DNA of 14,226 nucleotides, taken from positions 1-14,226 of the forward strand of contig DUEQ01000064.1 of assembly GCA_011192085.1 (NCBI GenBank). The letters run 5' to 3'. The position numbers and the translations under genes were made by a program. Source of the stretch: Caldilineae bacterium (lineage in GTDB: Bacteria > Chloroflexota > Anaerolineae > J102). This document shows, one piece after another, positions 6,333 to 13,251 of the stretch. Within the stretch, counting starts at the first letter, position 1, and every line of letters starts with the position of its first letter. The notes beneath the pieces were generated by a model, which had not been told where the DNA came from, ran no database searches, and saw only the letters and a program-made list of their open reading frames with translations.

Positions 6333-7286
6333 ATGACAAACCCCGTCCTACTCTTCCCCGGCCAAGGCTCGCAAGAAGTGGGCATGGGCGCGGATATCGT
6401 CGCACATTCGCCCGCAGCTGCGGCCATCTTCCAGCAAGCCGACGCCATCCTGGGCTTTTCTCTCTCCCAACTCTGTTTCGAAGGCCCGGAAGATGCGCTC
6501 ACCGACACCATCAACGTCCAGCCCGCACTGCTCACCGCCAGCATCGCCGCGCTACGCGCGTTGGAGGCGCAATTGGGCCATCCCATCGAAGCCGCGGCCG
6601 CGGCGGGCCACAGCCTGGGCGAGTACAGCGCGCTGGTAGCCGCGGGCGCGCTCAGTTTCGAGGATGCGCTGCGCCTGGTGCGGGAACGCGGTCGCCTGAT
6701 GAAGCTGGCGGGGGAACGCGCGCCCGGCGGCATGGCCGCGATCATCGCTTTGGATACAGCGAAAATCGAGGCCATCTGTCAAGAAGCCAGCAGCCAGGGC
6801 GACGGCGTCGTCGTCATCGCCAACGACAACTGTCCAGGTCAAGTGGTCATCTCGGGGGATGAGGCCCCGCTGAACCGGGCCATGGCCCGAGCGCAGGAGG
6901 CGGGTGCGCGCAAGGTCGTGCGCCTGGCCGTCTCCATTGCCGCGCATAGCCCCCTCATGGGCGCGGTGCAGGAGGAATTCGCGGCCGCGGTGGCCCAGGC
7001 CAACATCCAGCCCCCGGCCTTTCCTGTCATCGCCAACATCACCGCCAAACCCTTGACCGATGTCGACGCCATCCGCCAGGAGCTGGTGGGACAGCTCCAG
7101 AACGCCGTGCAATGGACCGCTTCCATGCGTTATCTCATCGATCAGGGCCACGATCGTTTCATCGAATTCGGGCCGGGCAAGGTGCTGGCGGGCCTGATGA
7201 AGCGCATCGACCGCCGCTTCCGCAAGATGCCCGCGGTCGTCACCTGGGAGGACGTGCAAAAGGTGGCGGCGTCGCTCAGTGAGTGA
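6333..7286 (+). CDS. fabD: Malonyl-CoA:ACP transacylase
   Basis: This 317-residue enzyme moves malonate from CoA to acyl carrier protein, supplying fatty-acid elongation in the cytoplasm. The signature GQGSQ is at 10-14, and the nucleophile S94 sits in GHSLGEYSA (92-100). R119 near the family's substrate-carboxylate position and H205 in AAHSPLM complete the active site. The C-terminal FIEFGPGKVLAGL is typical. The length equals the usual 305-320. The start is set by the family N terminus MTNPVLLFPGQGSQ and by CGGAG eight to twelve bases upstream. fabG follows after 63 bases. acpP and fabF, often next in this operon, are absent. Confidence 0.96.
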   Translation: MTNPVLLFPGQGSQEVGMGADIVAHSPAAAAIFQQADAILGFSLSQLCFEGPEDALTDTINVQPALLTASIAALRALEAQLGHPIEAAAAAGHSLGEYSALVAAGALSFEDALRLVRERGRLMKLAGERAPGGMAAIIALDTAKIEAICQEASSQGDGVVVIANDNCPGQVVISGDEAPLNRAMARAQEAGARKVVRLAVSIAAHSPLMGAVQEEFAAAVAQANIQPPAFPVIANITAKPLTDVDAIRQELVGQLQNAVQWTASMRYLIDQGHDRFIEFGPGKVLAGLMKRIDRRFRKMPAVVTWEDVQKVAASLSE

Positions 7287-7349
7287 GCGCAACCCCATCC
7301 TCCCGCGATTATCCATCACATGCATCCTCTCACATCACAAGGAGCCCCT

Positions 7350-8102
7350 ATGTTTGATCTGACTGACAAAACCGCCCTCGTCACCGGCGCGTCGCGCGGC
7401 ATTGGCGCGACCATCGCTCGCCAACTCGCCGCGGCCGGCGCAACGGTCGTCGTCAATTACAACAACAGCGCCGACGCAGCCAGCCAGGTCGTGGCCGACA
7501 TCGAGGCCGCGGGCGGCGCGGCGAAAGCCGTGCAAGCGGATGTCAGCGATTTTCAGCAAGCCAGCGAGATGATCAAAGCCATCAAAAAGGAGCTCGGGAG
7601 GTTGGATATCCTGGTGAACAATGCGGGCGTCACGCGCGACAATGTCATCGCATTGATGACAGAGACCGATTGGGATGTGGTCATCCGCACGAATTTGAAA
7701 AGCGCGTGGAATTGTTCAAAGGCCGCGGCCCGGTTGATGATGCGCCAGCGCTGGGGTCGGATCATCTACATCTCCAGCGTGGCCGGAGTGTATGGCAACG
7801 CCGGGCAGAGCAACTACGCCGCGTCCAAAGCGGGGATGATCGGCCTGGCCAAGAGCCTGGCCAAGGAACTGGGCCCGCGCAACGTCACCGTAAACGTCAT
7901 CGCACCTGGCTTCGTGCCCACGGATCTGACCAACTATCTGCTGGAGGATGAGGCGATGCGACAGGGCATCATCGAGCACACCGCAGTGCGGCGGTTGGGT
8001 CGGCCCGAGGATGTGGCCGCGCTGGCGGTGTATCTGGCTTCAGAGGAGGCGAGTTTCGTCACCGGTCAGGTCATCGCCGTGGATGGCGGTTTGGCGCTTT
8101 AG
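7350..8102 (+). CDS. fabG: 3-oxoacyl-ACP reductase
   Basis: This 250-residue SDR reduces 3-oxoacyl-ACP with NADPH. TGASRGIG is at 12-19, NNAG at 90-93, N115 in TNLKS, and the catalytic residues are S143, Y156 and K160 (NYAASKAG). The Ser-Tyr spacing of 13 matches E. coli FabG. The MAGITRD-like segment here reads NAGVTRDN, and the C-terminal GQVIAVDGGLAL is standard. Position after fabD supports fatty-acid synthesis rather than a generic SDR role. The ATG at 7350 has a strong AAGGAG at 7339-7344 with five bases of spacing; the upstream in-frame ATG at 7320 would add a non-conserved peptide. The last bases of the gene contain the promoter of the next operon. Confidence 0.93.
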   Translation: MFDLTDKTALVTGASRGIGATIARQLAAAGATVVVNYNNSADAASQVVADIEAAGGAAKAVQADVSDFQQASEMIKAIKKELGRLDILVNNAGVTRDNVIALMTETDWDVVIRTNLKSAWNCSKAAARLMMRQRWGRIIYISSVAGVYGNAGQSNYAASKAGMIGLAKSLAKELGPRNVTVNVIAPGFVPTDLTNYLLEDEAMRQGIIEHTAVRRLGRPEDVAALAVYLASEEASFVTGQVIAVDGGLAL

Positions 8103-8119
8103 CCGCGGGCGGGTATACT
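8091..8119 (+). promoter_or_regulatory. Promoter for the asp23-nusB-tat operon, inside the 3' end of fabG
   Basis: TTGGCG (8091-8096), a 17-base spacer and TATACT (8114-8119) match four and five of six consensus positions. The -35 box lies in the last codons of fabG and the -10 just after its stop. Predicted transcription starts near 8126, leaving a leader of about 37 bases before the ATG at 8163. Confidence 0.55.
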
Positions 8120-8162
8120 TGAAACGCGGCATTGCCATCCATTCTCCTTTTCTACGCCCGCC

Positions 8163-8501
8163 ATGTCCCAAGCTCTCTCTGGCCGAATCACCATCGCGCC
8201 CCAGGTGTTGACCACCGTCGTGGCCCAAACCGCGCTGGCGATGGAGGGCGTGCGTGGATTGGGCGCGCGGCCATCTCATATCACCGGGGCAAGGGGCCGC
8301 AAGGCCGTTGCCGCAGGCGTGGAGGCGGTGGTCGCCGACAACACCGTCACCATCTCGCTGATTGTGGATGTGGCGCCGGGCGTGAATATGATGGCCCTGG
8401 CCGCCGCGCTTCAACAGGAAATCGCCCACAATATCGAACATATTCTGGGCATGCAGGTCGCCCGCGTCGATGTCACCATTGGAGACGTGGTCTTTCCATG
8501 A
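8163..8501 (+). CDS. Asp23/Gls24 family envelope stress response protein
   Basis: This 112-residue protein fits the small Asp23/Gls24 family. It begins with a GRITIAPQVL strand and a helix ending in MEGVRGLG (27-34). The VTISLIVDVAPGVNMMALAAALQQEIAHNIE segment and the ending VARVDVTIGDVVFP are also typical. Members are linked with envelope stress and cell-wall or membrane homeostasis in Firmicutes, but their molecular role is poorly known. A copy directly upstream of nusB is a recurrent arrangement in Gram-positive-type genomes. The start codon has no evident Shine-Dalgarno sequence. Its stop overlaps the nusB start in ATGA, so the two are probably translationally coupled. Confidence 0.85.
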   Translation: MSQALSGRITIAPQVLTTVVAQTALAMEGVRGLGARPSHITGARGRKAVAAGVEAVVADNTVTISLIVDVAPGVNMMALAAALQQEIAHNIEHILGMQVARVDVTIGDVVFP

Positions 8502-8953
8502 AATCCCAACGACACCGCGCACGACAGATTGCGCTTCAAGCCCTCTACGAAATCGATCTCACCGATCACGCGCCCGGCCAGGTCCTTCAGCGCCATCTGC
8601 GCGACATCAATCCCCCTCTGCCCGCGGGCGCGACTGGCTTGCTGCAAGCCATTATCGAAGGTGTGATGGCGCGTCGAGATGACCTGGATCGCGTCATCGC
8701 CCACTTCGCGCCGGAATGGCCTGTTCCGCAGATCGCGACCATCGATCGCAACATCCTCCGTATCGCCCTGTGGGAGATGAACTTCAACGATACGCCCAGC
8801 AAGGTGGCGATCAATGAAGCGGTGGAGCTGGCCAAGGAATTCGGTGCGGAGACCAGTTCCCGCTTCATCAATGGCGTGTTGGGCGCAGCCACCCGCCAAC
8901 AGGGTGAGATGGCGACCATCCTGGCCGAGGCCAGCGCGTCCATGGATCGATAA
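8498..8953 (+). CDS. nusB: Transcription antitermination factor NusB
   Basis: This 151-residue, mostly helical protein matches NusB, which with NusE (S10) binds boxA RNA and supports rRNA antitermination. Diagnostic segments are RHRARQIALQALYEIDL (5-21), FAPEWPVPQIATIDRNILRIALWEM in the middle, and TPSKVAINEAVELAKEFG followed by SSRFINGVLGA near the end. Length is usual for the family. The start is set by the ATGA overlap with the preceding gene and by the arginine-rich N terminus, which binds RNA in the family. The gene after it starts 18 bases downstream of its stop. Confidence 0.95.
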   Translation: MKSQRHRARQIALQALYEIDLTDHAPGQVLQRHLRDINPPLPAGATGLLQAIIEGVMARRDDLDRVIAHFAPEWPVPQIATIDRNILRIALWEMNFNDTPSKVAINEAVELAKEFGAETSSRFINGVLGAATRQQGEMATILAEASASMDR

Positions 8954-8971
8954 TCCAAGACGAGATCGCAC

Positions 8972-9436
8972 ATGTTCAACATCGGCCTGGGAGAACTCCT
9001 CTTCATCACCATCCTCGTGCTGGTCGTGGTGGGTCCCGAGCGCCTGCCCAGGATCATGCGCGAATTCGGGCGTATCATCCGTCAGATCCGCCTGGTGGTG
9101 AATGAGATGACCAGCCAGTTCGCGGAAGAGCTGCAACCCATCCAGGAGCTGCAACAGCCCATGCAAGAGCTGCGGCAGCTTGCAGATGACATTAACCCGG
9201 TGAAACAGGTGACCAAGATATCCCTGGACCTGGACGCGAAAGCTTCGGGGAGGGCGGAATCCCGGCCGGGAGCGGCGCCTGTGGCGGGCGGCGCGCTGAC
9301 TCCCCCTCAGAACAAGGCGCGGTCCACCCCTGCGTTCCAGGCCCGATCCCCCTCCGCGAATCCCGTCAAGATCATCGCTCAGACGAAAAAGCGCGCATCC
9401 AACGCCGCATCCCCCTCCGATAGCACGGATTCATGA
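8972..9436 (+). CDS. tatB: Sec-independent translocase subunit TatB/TatA
   Basis: This 154-residue protein has the TatA/TatB layout: an N-terminal membrane helix (about 3-20, LGELLFITILVLVVVG), the hinge GPERLP (21-26), an amphipathic helix (27-70) and a charged, Pro/Ser/Ala-rich, probably disordered tail. The glutamate at position 8 and the GPERLP hinge favour TatB, as does the length, but many bacteria use one TatA-like protein for both roles. In DNA, bases 9137-9157 and 9158-9178 are two 21-bp imperfect copies (four mismatches) encoding PIQELQQ and PMQELRQ, which extends the amphipathic helix. It ends in an ATGA overlap with tatC, so it is cotranslated with its partner. The start has only a weak GAGA upstream. 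Confidence 0.85.
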   Translation: MFNIGLGELLFITILVLVVVGPERLPRIMREFGRIIRQIRLVVNEMTSQFAEELQPIQELQQPMQELRQLADDINPVKQVTKISLDLDAKASGRAESRPGAAPVAGGALTPPQNKARSTPAFQARSPSANPVKIIAQTKKRASNAASPSDSTDS

Positions 9437-10308
9437 CCGCTGAGACCGGACACAGCCCGCAAGAGCTCACGCCTGCATCCCCTCCGCCCGCGCCGCCGTC
9501 GCTCCAGGCCACGCCCCCCACCGCGCCCGAGCCCGAAGAGCCCGCCCAACCCATCATCGAACACCTGCTCGAACTGCGCGGCCGGTTGTTGAAGGCAACG
9601 CTGGCGCTGATTGTGGGGGGCGTCATCGGCCTGTTTTTCGCCAAACCCTTTCTCGAAGTGCTGATCTCCCCCTTGCAGGGGGCCAGCGAGCTGCAATTGC
9701 TCAAGCCCACCGAGTCCATCTTCATCTACCTCAAAGGGGGGCTCATCCTGGGGGCCATCATCGCCAGCCCTTTCATCCTCTATCAGATCTTCGCGTTCAT
9801 CGTGCCGGGGCTGACCGAGCGGGAGAAGCGGGGCTTGTATCTGGTGCTGCCCCTGGCCGCGGGATTGTTCGCCCTGGGCGTCGCCTTCGCCGCGTTCATC
9901 GTCCTCCCCTTCACCCTGCGCTATTTACAGACCTTTCTCTCCGATCTGGCCATCAGCCAATATTCCTTCGGAGAGTACATGAACTTCGTGCTCAGCTTTC
10001 TGTTCTGGCTGGGGCTGGCCTTCGAGATCCCTCTGGTCATTGCCATCCTGGCCCGATTGGGAATCGTCACGCCCCAGCAGCTTCAGAGCACCTGGCGCTA
10101 TGCGGTCGTCATCATCGCGGTCCTGGCCGCGGTCATCACTCCCACGCCCGATCCTTTCACCATGTCCCTGGTCATGATGCCCCTCCTTGGACTCTATGTC
10201 CTGGGCATTTTCATGGCCCGCATGGCATACAAGCCGCGCGAGGCCGCGACGCCTCGATCTTCCAAGGATGCAGCCGCAGGCGTCGATGGCGACGGGCCTG
10301 GCGCCTGA
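9433..10308 (+). CDS. tatC: Sec-independent protein translocase subunit TatC
   Basis: This 291-residue membrane protein is the Tat signal-peptide receptor, with about six transmembrane helices (roughly 52-69, 100-122, 133-158, 182-208, 221-236 and 240-262). Diagnostic features are HLLELRGR (43-50) before the first helix, SPFILYQIFAFIVPGLTEREKR around 111-132, and FEIPL with a membrane glutamate at E197. The extra N-terminal stretch of about 38 residues is unusually rich in proline, alanine and glutamate and is probably a flexible cytoplasmic extension. Together with the preceding subunit it would export folded twin-arginine proteins. The start is the ATGA overlap with tatB, although the non-conserved N terminus leaves later starts possible. 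Confidence 0.95.
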   Translation: MTAETGHSPQELTPASPPPAPPSLQATPPTAPEPEEPAQPIIEHLLELRGRLLKATLALIVGGVIGLFFAKPFLEVLISPLQGASELQLLKPTESIFIYLKGGLILGAIIASPFILYQIFAFIVPGLTEREKRGLYLVLPLAAGLFALGVAFAAFIVLPFTLRYLQTFLSDLAISQYSFGEYMNFVLSFLFWLGLAFEIPLVIAILARLGIVTPQQLQSTWRYAVVIIAVLAAVITPTPDPFTMSLVMMPLLGLYVLGIFMARMAYKPREAATPRSSKDAAAGVDGDGPGA

Positions 10309-10339
10309 TGTGTTCATCTCACCACAAGGAGGTTCTTCA

Positions 10340-11662
10340 ATGGCGAAGAACAGACAACGCGTCATCATTCTGGGCGCGGCGGGACGCGACTTTCACAATT
10401 TCAACGTGTACTTTCGAGCCAACCCGAATTTTGAGGTCGCAGCCTTCACCGCCACCCAGATTCCCAACATCGAGGGGCGACTGTATCCGCCCGAACTCGC
10501 GGGCGAGGGGTATCCCCAGGGCATTCCCATCCTGTCCGAGGATGATCTGGAAGATATCATCCGAGACAGGGATGTCGATGTGGCGGTCTTCTCTTACAGT
10601 GACGTCTCCCACGAGTATGTGATGCACCTGGCATCGCGCACCGCGGCCGCGGGTGCGGATTTCTGGCTGCTGGGTGGAAAGCGCACGATGCTGGAGAGCA
10701 ACAAGCCGGTGGTAGCGATCACCGCGGCCCGCACCGGCTGCGGCAAGAGCCAGACCACGCGTCATGTCACCGACATCCTTCAGGCCCTGGGCAAGAAGGT
10801 CGTCGTGGTGCGCCACCCCATGCCGTATGGCGATTTGCGCAAGCAGGCGGTGCAGCGTTTCGCCACGTATGATGCCCTGGACAGGCACGAGTGCACCATC
10901 GAAGAACGGGAGGAGTATGAGCCGCATCTCGATCGGGGCCTGGTGGTGTACGCGGGCGTGGATTATGAGGCCATTTTGCGTCGGGCGGAGGAAGAGGCGG
11001 ACATCGTGCTATGGGATGGCGGGAACAATGATTTACCCTTCTTCAGGCCCGATGTGCAGATCACAGTGGCGGACCCCCATCGGCCTGGGCATGAGATGCG
11101 CTATTGGCCGGGCGAGGCCAACGTGCGCATGGCCGACGTCATCGTCATCAACAAGATCGACACCGCAGATTTCGACAACGTGCAGAGGGTGCGCCGAAAC
11201 ATCGAGCGCTTGAACCCCGACGCCGTCGTCGTGGACGCCGCGTCCCCCATTTTCGTGGATGACCCGGCCGCGATTCGCGGCAAACGCGTGCTCGTGGTGG
11301 AGGATGGCCCCACCCTGACCCACGGAGGCATGGCTTATGGCGCGGGCGTCATCGCGGCCAAACGCTTTGGCGCGGCCGAGATCGTCGATCCGCGGCCCTG
11401 GGCCGCGGCCTCCATCGTCGAAACCTACGCCAAATATCCTGAGACAGGGCCGGCGCTTCCAGCCATGGGCTACGGCGAGGCCCAACTGCGCGACCTCCAG
11501 GCCACCATCAACCAGGTCCCCTGCGATCTGGTCATCGTGGGCACGCCCATCGACCTGGCCCGCGTGATTGACATCCAGCATCCCAGCCAGCGCGTCCGCT
11601 ACGAACTCCAACCCATCGGTCAACCCACCCTGGCCGCGATCCTGGAAGAACGCTTTGGTTAA
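10340..11662 (+). CDS. COG2403-type predicted GTPase, cyclic 2,3-diphosphoglycerate synthetase-like
   Basis: This 440-residue protein matches the family of predicted GTPases often annotated as cyclic 2,3-diphosphoglycerate synthase. The N-terminal Rossmann-like domain opens with VIILGAAGRDFHNFN (8-22). A P-loop AARTGCGKS is at 129-137, WDGGNNDLPFF at 225-235, and NKID at 271-274. The true enzyme cyclises 2,3-bisphosphoglycerate in thermophilic methanogens to make a stabilising solute; whether the bacterial homologues do this is not established. No Cys-based active site or membrane segment is evident. The ATG at 10340 was chosen because AAGGAGG lies at 10326-10332 with seven bases of spacing; the frame is open further upstream, inside tatC. 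It starts 31 bases after tatC and may be cotranscribed. Physiological role inferred only. Confidence 0.85.
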   Translation: MAKNRQRVIILGAAGRDFHNFNVYFRANPNFEVAAFTATQIPNIEGRLYPPELAGEGYPQGIPILSEDDLEDIIRDRDVDVAVFSYSDVSHEYVMHLASRTAAAGADFWLLGGKRTMLESNKPVVAITAARTGCGKSQTTRHVTDILQALGKKVVVVRHPMPYGDLRKQAVQRFATYDALDRHECTIEEREEYEPHLDRGLVVYAGVDYEAILRRAEEEADIVLWDGGNNDLPFFRPDVQITVADPHRPGHEMRYWPGEANVRMADVIVINKIDTADFDNVQRVRRNIERLNPDAVVVDAASPIFVDDPAAIRGKRVLVVEDGPTLTHGGMAYGAGVIAAKRFGAAEIVDPRPWAAASIVETYAKYPETGPALPAMGYGEAQLRDLQATINQVPCDLVIVGTPIDLARVIDIQHPSQRVRYELQPIGQPTLAAILEERFG

Positions 11663-11763
11663 ATGGTTCGCCTCGCGCTTACAGCCACGCGTCCTTTCGA
11701 CGACAATCACACCACCTTCCCAACCGCATTCCAGTCCAACCCCCACTCAATGAGGAGTCTCTT

Positions 11764-12204
11764 ATGAAAACTCAGGTCAAGGACATTCTCGCTGCGAAAG
11801 GCGATCAGGTGTGGGCGGTCTCGCCCGACGATACGGTCTTGGATGCGCTAAAAACCATGAAAGAGCATGACATCGGCGCGGTGCTGGTCATGGATGGCGA
11901 CGCGTTGCGGGGCATTCTCTCGGAGCGGGATTACGCCCGCAAAGTGGTGCTGCTAGGCCGGGCGTCGAGAAATACGCCCGTGAAGGAGATCATGACCGCG
12001 GAGGTGGAGACCGTCAGCCCGGAGGACAGCATCGACCAGTGCATGACCTCCATGACCGAGAAGCACATCCGTCATCTGCCTGTGGTGGAGGAGGGCAGGG
12101 TGGTGGGGGTCATCTCCATCGGCGATGTGGTGAAGGCCATCATCGAGGAGCAAGCCTTCCTGCTGGATCAAATGGAAGCGTACATCACGGGCCAGCCCGC
12201 GTAG
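11764..12204 (+). CDS. CBS-domain protein (two tandem CBS repeats)
   Basis: This 146-residue protein is a single Bateman module: CBS1 about 8-65 (AVSPDDTVLDALKTM... GILSERDYARKV) and CBS2 about 72-132 (IMTAEVETVSPEDSIDQCM... GVISIGDVVKAII). There is no attached enzyme or transport domain. Such stand-alone proteins usually bind AMP, ATP or other adenosyl ligands and sense energy state. In many bacteria similar proteins are described only as CBS-domain proteins of unknown partner. A strong GAGGAG at 11752-11757 lies six bases before the ATG. The 101 bases between it and the GTPase gene contain no other recognisable feature. It runs toward the minus-strand aminotransferase, so this is a convergent boundary. 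Confidence 0.9.
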   Translation: MKTQVKDILAAKGDQVWAVSPDDTVLDALKTMKEHDIGAVLVMDGDALRGILSERDYARKVVLLGRASRNTPVKEIMTAEVETVSPEDSIDQCMTSMTEKHIRHLPVVEEGRVVGVISIGDVVKAIIEEQAFLLDQMEAYITGQPA

Positions 12205-12216
12205 CGGGCGGCCCGC
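12195..12216. other. Alternative GC hairpins at the convergent gene boundary
   Basis: GCCCGC (12195-12200) pairs with GCGGGC (12204-12209) across a three-base loop, and the same GCGGGC can instead pair with GCCCGC (12211-12216). The structure spans the stop codon of the CBS gene. There is no T-run, so an intrinsic terminator is not supported; two convergent genes end here. Confidence 0.3.
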
Positions 12217-12237
12217 TTCGTCATGCGTCGTAAGCCT

Positions 12238-12251
12238 GTTCACAGTTCACG
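12238..12251. repeat. Short 7-bp repeat GTTCACA/GTTCACG
   Basis: Two consecutive units, GTTCACA (12238-12244) and GTTCACG (12245-12251), are followed by GTTGGCT, which shares the first three bases. It sits in the 88-base gap between convergent genes. With so few units it could be chance, but the period is the same as at 2221 and 6254. Confidence 0.35.
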
Positions 12252-12292
12252 GTTGGCTAGCTGGCGACGACCTTCCCTCTTCACTTCACTGT

Positions 12293-13225
12293 TCAGGATC
12301 TGGGCCCGCTGTGGGGCGAGGGAGGCGCTGCGCGGTCGAGATAGGAGCCGAGGAAAGTGAGAAAGCGGGCGATGTCCTCGAAGCTGGTGACCATGCCCAG
12401 CGAGGCCCGCACCGCGCCCCCGCCAAACCAGGGCCGCACCAGCTTACGCAGCGCCTCGCGGCGAGCGATCAGAGCCCCTACACCCGTGGGATACCCGAAC
12501 ATCTTGTAGAAGGAGATGGGCGTGAAATCGGGATGCACCTGGCTCAGGTCCAGGCGGTTGGTGGGGACGAATGCGGCCGCGTCGAGGATGACGTCGTATC
12601 CCAGCTCGTGGGCCAGCTCGATGGCGCTGAGGGGGTGTTGCACCCCCGAGAAATTGGACTGGGCGGGCATAGCGAACAGGTTGGGCTTCGTCTCATCCCA
12701 GTTCTCGAGATAGGGACGCAGGTCAGGACAGCAGAGGCTGTGCGGATCCAAGGGGACGTAGGTGATGTGCGCGCCCTTGCGCCGGGCGAACTCGCGGACG
12801 CCCTGCACCGAGTTGTGATTATCAGCCACCAGGCAGAAGTGGCTGCCCGGCTGGAAAGGATAACTCTCCCCGACCAGCTTCAATGCAGCGCTGGCATTGG
12901 CGGTGAAAATGACCGTGTACTCATCGGGATCGGCCCGGAAATAGCGCAATACATCCTCTCGGGCCTGCTGCATGAGATGGGTAGAGGCCAGGGAGGCGGG
13001 GTTTTGGGAGTGGGGATTGCCCAACACCGCGTTGCGGAGAAAGGCCGCGTGCTCCCGCACCAGCCGATCGGGATAGAGCCCCCCGCCCGTGTAGTCGAGA
13101 TACACATGCCCTTGCTGGTCCAGTCTGCGATACTCCCGTTGACGCAGCTCGCTCAGCGCGAGAAAGCCGTCGCACTGGGGAAAGCGAGCTCGGAAATCCG
13201 CGAACGAATAGACGCGTTTCGTCAT
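12293..13225 (-). CDS. Class V aminotransferase / cysteine-desulfurase-like protein with an apparent internal deletion
   Basis: This 310-residue protein resembles PLP-dependent class V enzymes of the molybdenum-cofactor-sulfurase-like group. VYLDYTGGGLY is at 41-51, GNPHS at 69-73, FTANASAALKL at 107-117, DNHNSVQG at 135-142, D215 in ILDAAAFVPTN, and K241 in SFYKMFGYPTG, the expected Schiff-base lysine. Family members are usually 400 residues or more. Here WFGGG (266-270) runs straight into AVRASLGMVTSFEDIARFL, which is normally the C-terminal end. The intervening small domain, with its GGCFCNPG-type cysteine loop, is missing, so desulfurase activity seems lost. The reading frame is intact. 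The start at 13225 follows a GGAGG-type site and the conserved MTKRVYSFADF; an upstream in-frame ATG at 13291 lies inside the methyltransferase gene. It is 26 bases downstream of that gene and probably cotranscribed. Confidence 0.75.
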   Translation of the reverse strand: MTKRVYSFADFRARFPQCDGFLALSELRQREYRRLDQQGHVYLDYTGGGLYPDRLVREHAAFLRNAVLGNPHSQNPASLASTHLMQQAREDVLRYFRADPDEYTVIFTANASAALKLVGESYPFQPGSHFCLVADNHNSVQGVREFARRKGAHITYVPLDPHSLCCPDLRPYLENWDETKPNLFAMPAQSNFSGVQHPLSAIELAHELGYDVILDAAAFVPTNRLDLSQVHPDFTPISFYKMFGYPTGVGALIARREALRKLVRPWFGGGAVRASLGMVTSFEDIARFLTFLGSYLDRAAPPSPHSGPRS

Positions 13226-13251
13226 GACTCCCTCCTCCTCAGCGTCCTTCA

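Noticed and set aside
11663..11763. Possible promoter before the CBS gene (TTACAG, 17 bases, GACAAT)
   Set aside because: The -35 matches only two of six positions. The gene may be read through from the GTPase gene.
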